Positions 54,570 to 63,300 of a stretch of DNA of 64,000 bases are shown piece after piece. The stretch is from Chlorobiota bacterium. Lineage in GTDB: Bacteria; Bacteroidota; Chlorobiia; Chlorobiales; Chlorobiaceae. Position 1 is the first letter of the stretch. Every line of letters begins with the position of its first letter. A program made the translations under genes and the position numbers. The notes beneath the pieces are model-generated. The model was not told the origin of the DNA and ran no database searches. It was given only the letters and a program-made list of their open reading frames with translations. The stretch is from assembly GCA_016866305.1 (NCBI GenBank), contig VGMX01000005.1, positions 62,001-126,000 on the forward strand. Direction: 5' to 3'.

Positions 54570-54852
54570 TGCGCTGTCCCGACAAGTCGGGATCGAAATC
54601 CTCATCCCGAAAGCTTTCGGGACTCTGCACCGCTATACTCGCGTTCCGTCCGCCTTGCACTTTGATCGCTCATCACACTTTTTTGAGATGCCCTTAAGTA
54701 TATGTTATAAATGATCCTGGAGAGGAGTAAAACACGGCATCTCCGATACCTTTACGTTTTGTGGCTTTTTTTCTATCTCGTTTTCTGCTTATATTTGGTT
54801 GTGCTATCTCGTTGATTATCAATTTTTTATCAACAAAATTCACGGAAGTGCC

Positions 54853-55215
54853 ATGCTTAAACAAACATTGAAGGCGTTTTCGGTTATCATTCTGGCGGTC
54901 ATCTTTGTCTCGTCCGTTTCCTATGCAGCAACTGTATCCGGCAGCGGGAGGCAAAGCAGAGGGTACCCTGGTCATAATGCGGAAATCAGCGGTCAGTTAT
55001 TTACCCTGCCTGCGACCGGGACTATATCAAACATCGACAGTCAGGGGGCAAGCGGATTCTGGATCGAAAAGGAGTCCGGAGAGATGGTCAGAAATTTCGA
55101 TACAATCGGCGAATCTGCAGGTTATTCTCTTCCTGCAGGGAGGTACAGGGTGATCCCCAATATCAAAGATGGTTTCAATACATGCTGGGTGAACGTTACC
55201 TTCACATATCCCTGA
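54853..55215 (+). CDS. Small exported protein of unknown function
   Basis: 120 aa from the ATG at 54853, beginning with a signal peptide (MLKQTLKAFSVIILAVIFVS, cleavage after SYA). The mature part is beta-rich with no family recognised: EISGQLFTLPATGTISNI, GASGFWIEKESGEMVRNF, ESAGYSLPAGRYRVIPNI, CWVNVTFTYP. A longer frame from 54799 would bury the signal. It lies between the two copies of the 233-bp duplication, so it may have been carried in with that event. Probably periplasmic or secreted. Confidence 0.55.
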   Translation: MLKQTLKAFSVIILAVIFVSSVSYAATVSGSGRQSRGYPGHNAEISGQLFTLPATGTISNIDSQGASGFWIEKESGEMVRNFDTIGESAGYSLPAGRYRVIPNIKDGFNTCWVNVTFTYP

Positions 55216-55293
55216 AGCGATTTCATATCTGCGGGGGACTTGTGAACAGTTCCGGGATGTTGTTGCCTGCGAAGCAACAAGAGGCTCCGTTGA

Positions 55294-55526
55294 TCCGTTG
55301 CTGAAAATTCCACTATCAAGTCAGCTACAGATTACTGTTCCGTCTCAACGGGGCGTGATGGTGCTTCCAGGGTGAAGCCATTCCGTTTTTGCCTGGATAG
55401 TATGGGAAAGTCCGGATTATGTTCCGATAATCTCATTGAGGCCTTCGATAACCCGAATCAACTCTTCGGCAGAAAGCCTTCCGATTCTGCTTCCGATCCG
55501 TTCTGTTGACAGGGTTCTGATCTGGC
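55294..55526. repeat. 233-bp direct duplication, copy B (3' part of intact mazF)
   Basis: Pairs with copy A (offset 1103 bp). Its right part includes the 3' end of the intact mazF gene, so copy B is the ancestral location and copy A the derived one. Confidence 0.9.
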
Positions 55527-55755
55527 TGATTTTAACCCGCGTTTTTTTCGGAAGATCGGCTGATTCAATTGGCATGGTAAGCGGAAAGCCCGCTTTTTGC
55601 GGCTGGCTTGTCAACGCGATTGCAATAACAGTTCCTGATCGGTCATTAAACACGTCATGGCTTACAACCAGTACTGGTCGGAGGCCGGATTGCTCATTTC
55701 CCCGCGTCGGGTTGAGGTCGGCCCATCGGATATCACCCCTCAGTATTCCGGCCAT
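55417..55755 (-). CDS. mazF: MazF/PemK-type mRNA interferase toxin
   Basis: 112 aa. LRGDIRWADLNPTRGNEQSGLRPVLVVSHDVFN is the canonical MazF start. TVIAIALTSQPQKAGFPLTMPI and TRVKISQIRTLSTERIGSRIGRLSAEEL follow, with the basic residues of the catalytic surface. It cleaves mRNA at short sequences unless held by its antitoxin. The start overlaps the antitoxin gene by 16 bp, and the antitoxin precedes it, as usual. The tail of the gene is duplicated 1.1 kb away (54314-54423). Confidence 0.93.
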   Translation of the reverse strand: MAGILRGDIRWADLNPTRGNEQSGLRPVLVVSHDVFNDRSGTVIAIALTSQPQKAGFPLTMPIESADLPKKTRVKISQIRTLSTERIGSRIGRLSAEELIRVIEGLNEIIGT

Positions 55756-55982
55756 GCCTCAATTTCTCCGTTCATCCCCTCTTCCGCAAGTTGGCGCTCT
55801 TCGACAGCATCAAGTTTTGCGCATTCTTCGGCCAGTCTGCTGTGCTCGATGCGTTCGATTTTTTCATGGAGCGCTTCCTGTATTGCCTGACTGCGATTGG
55901 CAAAAACCTTCGCATTGACAAGCCGGTCAATTTTTATGATGGTTGCGGCATCAATGGTTACGGCAACTTTTGTTTTTCCCAT
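55740..55982 (-). CDS. MazE-like/ribbon-helix-helix antitoxin
   Basis: 80 aa. The N-terminus KVAVTIDAATIIKIDRLVNAKVFANRSQAIQEALHEKI is a ribbon-helix-helix DNA-binding unit (CopG type). The acidic C-terminus (EERQLAEEGMNGEIEAWPEY) would wrap the toxin. It pairs with the MazF gene, overlapping it by 16 bp. It should autoregulate the operon. The nearest upstream gene on this strand is far away, so the promoter is likely in 55983-56100. Confidence 0.85.
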   Translation of the reverse strand: MGKTKVAVTIDAATIIKIDRLVNAKVFANRSQAIQEALHEKIERIEHSRLAEECAKLDAVEERQLAEEGMNGEIEAWPEY

Positions 55983-56185
55983 CTGCTCACCTCATTGCAT
56001 GGTTATCATACTTTTTATCATACCGATTCCTTTTGATTAAAACAACGGTCGATCATCATTTTTCTTTGGAAAGCTGCAGTCACTGAGCACTTGGGAGTCG
56101 GTGACGGTCGTGAGTGAGATCCTTTTGGAAAAGCAGAACGTGTCTTGTATTATCAGGTAATACCCGGTAATGCCATGAGGTTTCG

Positions 56186-56488
56186 ATGAAAAAGGAGGTG
56201 CGTGTGAGTCCAGGCGCAAAAAAAACGGAATCGCGCGAGCAGGTCAGTTTTAAAATGCCTGCCACAATGAAAATGCGCGTTGATCGTCTTGCCGAGGCTA
56301 CCAGACGATCCAGGTCTTTCGTGATAGAAGAGGCTATCGAGCACTACCTCACCATGAATGAATGGCAGGTGCAGAGCATTATTGCGGGTTTGAGCGACCT
56401 CGACAAGGGACGGACAGTTTCGCAGGAGGAGATGGAAAAACTCTGGGATGAAAAGCCTGCTGAAAGTCCGGTGGACACAGACCGCTAA
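56186..56488 (+). CDS. Ribbon-helix-helix antitoxin (ParD/RelB-like)
   Basis: 100 aa. EQVSFKMPATMKMRVDRLAEATRRSRSFVIEEAIEHYL is a CopG-family ribbon-helix-helix, followed by an acidic tail (DLDKGRTVSQEEMEKLWDE) for toxin binding. A second possible start, the GTG at 56204, is preceded by the stronger AAGGAGGTGC. It overlaps the toxin gene by 41 bp. GGTAAT is repeated just upstream (56155-56170) and might be the antitoxin's operator. Together with the MazEF pair next to it, this makes two toxin-antitoxin loci head to head. Confidence 0.85.
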   Translation: MKKEVRVSPGAKKTESREQVSFKMPATMKMRVDRLAEATRRSRSFVIEEAIEHYLTMNEWQVQSIIAGLSDLDKGRTVSQEEMEKLWDEKPAESPVDTDR

Positions 56489-56759
56489 GCAGCGGCTGGA
56501 GGAGATCGAGGCGTATGTCTCTCACGACAATCCTGTCGCCGCAAGGAAGATCATTCGAGCCCTTATCGGAAAGACTGCCCTCAAACTCTCTCAATATCCG
56601 CAAATCGGTAGGAGCGGGCGTATTGACGGTACCCGTGAACTTGTTTTTCCAGACAATCCTTTCATCGTGATCTACACTGTTCGCCAGGATAGCATAACGG
56701 TTTTGACGGTTTTTCATGCTGCACAGAAGTTTCCGGACGTAATCAGCATCGAGCATTAA
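56448..56759 (+). CDS. ParE/RelE-family toxin
   Basis: 103 aa. KVRWTQTAKQRLEEIEAYVSHDNPVAARKII is the ParE start, followed by YPQIGRSGRIDGTRELVFPDNPFIVIYTVRQDSITVLTVFHAAQ with the characteristic RELV, Y and H-A-x-Q residues. It targets gyrase or ribosome-bound mRNA depending on subfamily, ParE being likelier from the sequence. It is encoded directly behind and overlapping its antitoxin. Appears complete. Confidence 0.92.
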   Translation: MKSLLKVRWTQTAKQRLEEIEAYVSHDNPVAARKIIRALIGKTALKLSQYPQIGRSGRIDGTRELVFPDNPFIVIYTVRQDSITVLTVFHAAQKFPDVISIEH

Positions 56760-57062
56760 GCGCATCCTGACGTCTCTTTTCCTGAAGCCGAAACGAGCGC
56801 AAGCAATCGCACTCTTTGGCGCTCCCGAAGCAATCATCCTTTTATATCGCCGCGGGTTGCACCCCGTGCTGCCGACAGGCCATCCCTGCGGGATGTGCAG
56901 AAAAGCAGGACAGGCGAGACAGCGAACTCTTCGTTGCAGCCGTTTCACGATTCCGAATTCGGGGAACGGGTTCCCTGAACAGTTTCTTTGGCTCGGGAGG
57001 ATCGGTATATTGCCGGAGAATGGTGTTTCAGCCGGCCAACCCGATTACAGAAAATTTCGAAC
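56760..57062. other. Intergenic region, no gene supported
   Basis: About 300 bp of GC-rich sequence with short palindromes (for example CCATCCCTGCGGGATG near 56880). Frames here have no protein-like composition. It marks the end of the accessory island; the channel gene starts at 57063. Confidence 0.45.
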
Positions 57063-57755
57063 ATGATGGGCTCCCTACTCGAATTCCTGAAAACAAACCG
57101 GCAGATACTGGCCACGGCGGGATTCTGCCTGTTTCTCTGTGCCGGCTTTGTGGATCTGTCGGAGTTTTTATGGGTTTCCGGGCAACTGTTCGGCGACAAC
57201 ATTTCGTTCGAACTCGTGGTGTTTTCTGGTTTCTTCTATTTCCAGTGCTCGATAGGGGACCTGAACGAATCGATGGCGGAGTACCGGTATTACGAGAAGC
57301 TTCGCACTCCCTCGATGCGGGGCTCCGTGAAACGGTACGACGAGGCGTTCAGGCGCAAGGCGTCCGTGCGGGCCTTTCAGGGCGTTTCCCCCGCCATGTG
57401 GCGTGGCATTGGCGACAAGGTTGCCGGATGGCCTGAAGAGGCCGGGCCGCCGCCGGCAGAAAAACTGCTGGAGGCAAGCCGCATTCCCCTGAACGAGGTG
57501 ATCTCGTTCAACCACCAGGCCAAGGTTCCGGTTTTTCTCGACTGCCTCTACTTCAGCGAGGTCACCATAACCTCGACCGGATTCGGCGATATCATTCCTC
57601 AGGGCCGATTTTCAAAGATTCTCGTCGTCATCGAGTCGATTTCGGGAGTCCTGCTGGTGGCCATAGGCATTGCCATCGCCCTTGGAGGGCTCGGCTCCGG
57701 AACATCCTCCGCTGCCGCTCCGCCGAACGGGCATGAGGAAGGGGAGAGCCGGTAG
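57063..57755 (+). CDS. Two-helix potassium channel-like protein
   Basis: 230 aa from ATG 57063. Two membrane helices (ATAGFCLFLCAGFVDL, VFSGFFYFQCS) and then a pore segment near residue 170 onward: FLDCLYFSEVTITSTGFGDIIPQGRFSKILVVIESISGVLLVAIGIAIALGG, in which TSTGFGD is a K+ selectivity filter variant (TVGYGD class) followed by the last helix. A soluble region (about 85-155) links them. Closest to ion-transport proteins of the IonTrans_2 type. It ends one base before sbcD, so they may share a transcript. Confidence 0.82.
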   Translation: MMGSLLEFLKTNRQILATAGFCLFLCAGFVDLSEFLWVSGQLFGDNISFELVVFSGFFYFQCSIGDLNESMAEYRYYEKLRTPSMRGSVKRYDEAFRRKASVRAFQGVSPAMWRGIGDKVAGWPEEAGPPPAEKLLEASRIPLNEVISFNHQAKVPVFLDCLYFSEVTITSTGFGDIIPQGRFSKILVVIESISGVLLVAIGIAIALGGLGSGTSSAAAPPNGHEEGESR

Positions 57756-57756
57756 C

Positions 57757-58986
57757 ATGAAACTTCTCCATACCTCCGACTGGCATCTGGGCCACACGCT
57801 TTACGGCAGAAGCCGTTACGACGAATTCTCGGCATTCCTCGACTGGCTTTTCGAGCTGATCGAGAAGGAGCATGTCGATGCCCTGCTCGTTGCCGGCGAC
57901 GTGTTCGACAGTGCCGTGCCTGGCAGCCGGGCGCAGGAAATCTATTACGGCTTTCTCAACCGCGTGGCCCGTTCGAAGGTGTGCCGCCATGTGGTGATCA
58001 TAGCCGGAAACCACGATTCCCCCTCGTTTCTCGACGCTCCCAAAGCCCTGCTTTGCGCGCTCGACGTGCATGTTGTCGGCTCGCCGGGTGACGATCCCAT
58101 GGACGAGGTGATGGTGCTCCGCGACCGGAAAGGAAAGGCCGAAGCCATCGTGTGTGCGGTGCCGCACCTGCGCGACCGTGACATCCGCATGGTGGGACCG
58201 GGAGAGAGCATGGAGGAGAAGAACCGCAAGATGATCGATGGCATCGAACGCCACTACCGCGATGTCTGCCAGGCAGCCGAGCAGGTGCGGCTGCAGGAGG
58301 GAGGCTTCCTTCCCCTGATCGCCATGGGTCACCTCTTCACGGCGGGGGGAACGACCGTCGAAGGCGACGGAGTACGCGAAATCTATGTCGGTTCCCTGGC
58401 TCATGTCAGCCGTTCGGTTTTTCCCGCAGGGATCGACTATCTCGCTCTCGGCCACCTGCACGTTCCGCAGCAAGTGGCAGGTGAGGAGCACCTGCGCTAC
58501 AGCGGCTCGCCAGTTCCGATGGGGTTCGGAGAGGCCGGGCAGCAGAAAGAGGTTGTGCTTGTTGAGTTCAGCGGAAACGAACGAACGATCTCCGCTGTTT
58601 TCGTGCCATGCTTCCAGCAGCTCGAACGGATCGGCGGCACGCTTGAAGCCATTACCTCGCGAATCGTTGACCTGAGGGCTGCAGGCAGCAGTGCCTGGCT
58701 GGAGATCGAGTACACCGGCAACGATCTGCCGGGTGATCTCAGGGGTCTGATTGACGAAGCTGTAAAAGGTTCGTCGCTTGAAATCCGCAGGATCCGAAAC
58801 AGCCGGGCCGCATCGCTGGCCATCGGGCCGGTGTCGCAAGATGAGTCGCTCGAAGACCTCGATGAACTTGACGTTTTTCTGCGCCGCCTTGATGCCGCCA
58901 ACGTTCCCGAAGCCCAGCGCCCCTCACTTCTGCTGGCATATCAGGAGATTGTCGAACTGGTCCGCAATGAAAAGAAGGGGGAGTGA
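57757..58986 (+). CDS. sbcD: SbcD nuclease subunit
   Basis: 409 aa from the ATG at 57757. The metallophosphoesterase motifs are complete: LHTSDWHLGHTLYG (DxH), ALLVAGDVFDSAVPG (GDxFD), IIAGNHDSPSFL (GNHD), ALGHLHVPQ and YSGSPVPMGFGE. The C-terminal SbcD domain contains LEDLDELDVFLRRL. With SbcC it cleaves DNA hairpins and trims protein-blocked ends. sbcC lies 1.3 kb downstream, with a flavoprotein gene between them, so the pair is interrupted. A GTGA overlap joins sbcD to a possible early start of that gene. Confidence 0.95.
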   Translation: MKLLHTSDWHLGHTLYGRSRYDEFSAFLDWLFELIEKEHVDALLVAGDVFDSAVPGSRAQEIYYGFLNRVARSKVCRHVVIIAGNHDSPSFLDAPKALLCALDVHVVGSPGDDPMDEVMVLRDRKGKAEAIVCAVPHLRDRDIRMVGPGESMEEKNRKMIDGIERHYRDVCQAAEQVRLQEGGFLPLIAMGHLFTAGGTTVEGDGVREIYVGSLAHVSRSVFPAGIDYLALGHLHVPQQVAGEEHLRYSGSPVPMGFGEAGQQKEVVLVEFSGNERTISAVFVPCFQQLERIGGTLEAITSRIVDLRAAGSSAWLEIEYTGNDLPGDLRGLIDEAVKGSSLEIRRIRNSRAASLAIGPVSQDESLEDLDELDVFLRRLDAANVPEAQRPSLLLAYQEIVELVRNEKKGE

Positions 58987-59021
58987 CGCCGGTATCCTGC
59001 AGTTCTTGTTTCAGTTATGCG

Positions 59022-60281
59022 ATGGTAAAACCTATGATGCATCCCGACCTGTTCAATCCCGCTGCCATTGCCGGCATCCCCCTCCGGAACCGCCTGCTGC
59101 GTTCGGCGACCCATGAAAGCATGGCAGAGCAAAGCGGAGCGCCGGGCCCCGCCCATGAAAAGCTGTATACGGCTATCGCCCGCGGAGGAGCGGGGGCCAT
59201 CATTACCGGTTATGCCGGGATACAGCAGGACGGGCGCAGCAGCCTGCCCGGCATGCTGATGATGCATGAAGACAGCCTCGTTCCGGCTTACCGGCGGCTC
59301 ACCGGAGCTGTTCACAGCCACGGCTGCCCGATCATCCTGCAGCTTGCCCACTGCGGCCGCCAGACCCGCTCGGCTGTAACCGGCATGAAGCCTGTTGCAC
59401 CTTCGGCGCTGAAAGACCGCATTTTCAACGAAGAGATCCCCAGGGAACTCGACGAGGAGGGAATTGCGGCCATCATCGCCGACTTTGCGGCGGCTGCCGG
59501 ACGTGCCGCCCGCGCGGGATTCGACGGCGTGCAGCTCCACATGGCGCACGGCTATCTGCTGGCGCAGTTCCTTTCGGGCTACACCAATCGCCGCCGCGAC
59601 CGCTGGGGCGGCTCGCTCGAAAACCGGTTCCGCATCGTTTCGGAAATCCTGCTGCGCATCAGGCGGGAGCTGGGCGACTATCCCGTGCTGGCCAAAATCA
59701 GTGCCTACGACCGGAGGCCCGGAGGGATGCGGATCGACGAAGCTGTCGGGATCGCCCGTCTGCTCGAAGCTTCCGGATGTTCCGCCATAGAGGTTTCATC
59801 CGGTACCGTCGAGGAGGGGCTCTCGATCATGCGCGGGCCCGAACTGCCCGTTGCGCCTCTTCTTGCCTGCAATTTCAGGTTTACAGCAATACCTGTGCCG
59901 CTCAGAAAGGCTGTTGTTGCGCCCCTGCTTCGTCTCGGCATGCCCCGTCCTCAACCCGTAACGAACTACAATATCGATGCGGCCCGGACCATCAGGCAAG
60001 CTGTTTCGATTCCGGTGATCACGGTAGGGGGGATTCATACGCTGACAGACGTTTCCGATGCACTCGACACCGGCGCTGCAGACTTTGTCTCCATGTCGCG
60101 TCCCTTCGTTATCGAGACGGACATTGTCCGGAAGTTCCGGGAAGGCATCCGGACCGCTTCGTGCTGCATCAAATGCAACTACTGCGCCATCCTGATCGAG
60201 CAGGGCCCGCTCAGGTGCTGGTACGGAAAACTGCCGGAGCGGCAAACGATTCCGGAGGGGCAAGGACGGTTTTGTCTCTGA
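59022..60281 (+). CDS. Old yellow enzyme-family NADH:flavin oxidoreductase
   Basis: 419 aa from the ATG at 59022 (homologues begin close to HPDLFNPAAIAGIPLRNRLLRSATHESM). FMN/substrate features are visible: VAPSALKDR, GFDGVQLHMAHGYLLAQFLSGYTNRRRDRWGGSLENRFRI and VITVGGIHTLTDVSDALDTGAADFVSMSRPF. The C-terminus carries a Cys cluster SCCIKCNYCA...LRCWYG resembling the iron-sulfur segment of the 2,4-dienoyl-CoA-reductase-like subgroup, but the following domains are absent. It probably reduces activated C=C bonds. It is inserted between sbcD and sbcC, which are normally adjacent. The exact start is uncertain (59022, 59034 or GTG 58983). Confidence 0.85.
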   Translation: MVKPMMHPDLFNPAAIAGIPLRNRLLRSATHESMAEQSGAPGPAHEKLYTAIARGGAGAIITGYAGIQQDGRSSLPGMLMMHEDSLVPAYRRLTGAVHSHGCPIILQLAHCGRQTRSAVTGMKPVAPSALKDRIFNEEIPRELDEEGIAAIIADFAAAAGRAARAGFDGVQLHMAHGYLLAQFLSGYTNRRRDRWGGSLENRFRIVSEILLRIRRELGDYPVLAKISAYDRRPGGMRIDEAVGIARLLEASGCSAIEVSSGTVEEGLSIMRGPELPVAPLLACNFRFTAIPVPLRKAVVAPLLRLGMPRPQPVTNYNIDAARTIRQAVSIPVITVGGIHTLTDVSDALDTGAADFVSMSRPFVIETDIVRKFREGIRTASCCIKCNYCAILIEQGPLRCWYGKLPERQTIPEGQGRFCL

Positions 60282-60332
60282 AGAGCCGTATTTTAAGTTG
60301 TTTGTGCCATTGCACAGGGTAGAGCCAACAGC

Positions 60333-63300
60333 ATGAAAATCCTCTCCTTACACTTCAAAAACCTGAACTCCCTCTTCGGCGAGTGGTTTGTGGATTTCAG
60401 TGCGCCTGAGTACATGTCGGACGGGATCTTTGCCATTACCGGACCGACCGGTTCAGGCAAAAGCACGCTGCTCGACGCGGTTTCGCTTGCCCTGTACGGC
60501 CAGACACCCCGTCTCGGCAGGATTACGAAAAGCTCGAACGAAATCATGTCGCGCCGCACGGGGGAGTGTTTTTCGGAAGTCGTTTTTGAAACCGCCACCG
60601 GAAGGTATCGCTGCCGCTGGTCGCAGCACCGGGCACGAAAAAGCCCCACCGGCGAACTGCAGCATCCGAAGCACGAGATTTCAGACGCCCTGACAGGAAA
60701 AATCATCGAATCGAAGCTTCAGGAGACGCTGGCGGCGGTCGAAAGGCACTCCGGCATGGATTTCGGGCAGTTCACCCGCTCCATGCTGCTTGCACAGGGG
60801 GATTTCGCGGCTTTTCTGCAGGCATCCTGCGATGAACGGGCTCCGGTGCTCGAGCAGATCACCGGCACGGAAATCTATTCGCTTGTATCGGTGAGGGTGC
60901 ATGAACGAACCCGTACCGAGCAGATGAAGATCGATGTGCTCCGGTCGGAGTGCGCCGGAATCCTGCCGCTCGGAGAGGAGGAGCTTGCCGCGACTGAAGC
61001 CGCCGTGAAGGATAAAGAGGCCGAGGAGTCCGGGCTGTTCCGCATGCAGCGTGAAACTGAAGCCGCGCTTGGCTGGCTCCGGCAGATTGCCGTCATGAAG
61101 GCTGAACTGACTGCGATGGAGGATGATTTCAGGGAGCTTGCACGCCTTGAAGAGGGGTTCCGTTCCGAGCTGGAGCGGCTGGAACTTGCCCGGTGTGCGG
61201 CGCCCTTTGAGACCGTCTGTGCGGAGATACAGCAACTGCAGCTGCTTCAGGATCGTGAGTCTGCAGAGCAGGCCGCCCTCAGGACAGACCTCGAACAGGC
61301 GGAAACCGTTCTTGCCGAACGGACGCAGACGTTCCTGCAGGCCGGAAAGCAAGTCGGAAAGCTGAAGGAAGAGGTGCAGAACCTCATGCCGGTTATCCGC
61401 AGGGTAAGGGAACTTGACCATGAACTGTCGGCGAAGCGGGAGATGTGCCGTGAAATGGAGCGCACGATAGGGGATATTCGTGACAGGATGACGGCATCCG
61501 TGACCGCAACGCTCCGTCTGCAGGAGGAGACCGCCCGGGAGCGAAAGACTGCAGGCGAGTCTGAGGCCTATCTTGCCGCCCATGCGCCTGATGCGGCGCT
61601 TGCCGCTTCCCTGAGCGGTATCGAGGAAGGCATCCGCCGGCTCGATGATCTGCAGGTCGTGGAACGGGATGCACTGCTGGAGTGCGAAAAGGTCCGCAAG
61701 CAGCGGGATGAAGCCGGAGAGATCCTCCGGAATCTGGAGCCGGAAAGCAAGCCATCGAAAAGCGCTCTCGAAGCATGCCGCAAGCGGCTGCAGGCGCTTG
61801 CAGAAAGCCTCGATGCACTGCTTGCCGGATCGGACATGTCTGCATTGCGCCGGAAAACGGAGGGTCTTGCTGAGCGACTGAGAATGCTTGAATCGCTTTC
61901 GGAACACTTTTCCGCCGAGGCTGACCTGACGAGGCGGCTGGCATCATGCACGGAGAGAATGCATCTCATCGGCACGATGGGCTCCGCTGCCCGAAAGGAG
62001 ATCGAAAAACTTGTTCTGGTGCAGCAGAGGGAAGAAGAGATTGTCGAAGGGCTCGAGCGGGAGGCGGGACTGCAGGTGAAAATACGCTCGCTCGAAGAGC
62101 AGCGCACAAGGCTGCAGGAAGGTGATCCCTGCCCGCTCTGCGGCTCCTTGCATCATCCCTATGCCGTCGGGGGCGTTCCGGTGAAAGGGGATGAAGGCGA
62201 AAGGCTTCGCCATGCCAGAACGGCGCTTCAGGAAACCGTGGTCCGCGTGCATGCGCTGCATGTCGAGATCGCCGGACTGGAGAAGGAACGGGAACACCAC
62301 GAACTGGAAACCGGCAATCTGCAGACAGCCCTCGGCCGGGAGCGGCGGGACTCCGGTGATCTTCTCCACCGGCTTGGCATCGGGGGCGAACCGGTTCCGG
62401 AGGAGACAGACGTACTGGTTTCCCGGGCACGCTCCGGACTTTCGGAACTTCGGGAAAAGCTTGAGGAAGCGGAGCGGCTGTTTGCAGAGCGTGCACTCTT
62501 CGAGGAAGAGGAGCGGCAACTGTCCGGGACATGCAATGCTGCGGTCCGGAGCGAGGAGGCTGCCGCATATGCCCTGAAAAGTGCTTCCCTGGAGGTCGAA
62601 AAGGCGGAGCAGTCGCTCTTTCTTGCTTCGGAGCGAAAATCGGCGTTCAGGAATACGCTCTGGCGTCAGCTTTCGGTTTTCGGCATCAGGCCGGAAACGG
62701 ATCAAACTCCGGCGGACGCACTGCAGCACCTGAAAGTCCGCCTGGACAGGTGGCGGAAAGCCGAGGAGCGCCGGGTTGCGGCACATCAGCGCATCGATCT
62801 GCTTGCCGGTACCCTCAGGGTGCAGCAGGAAGTGCATGAGGCGGCATCGAAGGAACTTGCCGAAAAACAGCACCAGCTTGCCACTCTGGAGCAATCGGCA
62901 CATGTTCTCGGCGAGGAGCGCAGAAAACTGTTCGGAGAGAGGTGTCCGGATGACGAGGAACTGCAGCTCGCCCGAGCCTGCCGACAGGCTGAAACGCTTC
63001 TCGAAGAGACAAGAAGCCAGAGAGACGACCAGTCACACCGGATCGGTGATCTGTCGGCGCGCCTTGCCATGCTTGCCGGATCGTCGGACAGGAGGGCGAA
63101 GGAGATCGACGGCAAACGTGCACGGCTTTTGCATGAGATTGCCCTGAAGGGCTTTCCTGATTTCGGGAGCTTGCTTTCCGCCCTGCTCGGCAGGGAAGCG
63201 ATGCAGGCGCTGGAGCGGCAGGCTGAAACGCTTTCCGCTCGCCGGATCGGACTACAGACCCTGCAGGGCGAACGCCGGAGCAAGCTGCAGCAGGAGGAAG

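Noticed and set aside
41276-56759. Whole island as a prophage or integrative element
   Set aside because: No phage structural, integrase or conjugation genes are seen; only patches of AT-rich DNA.
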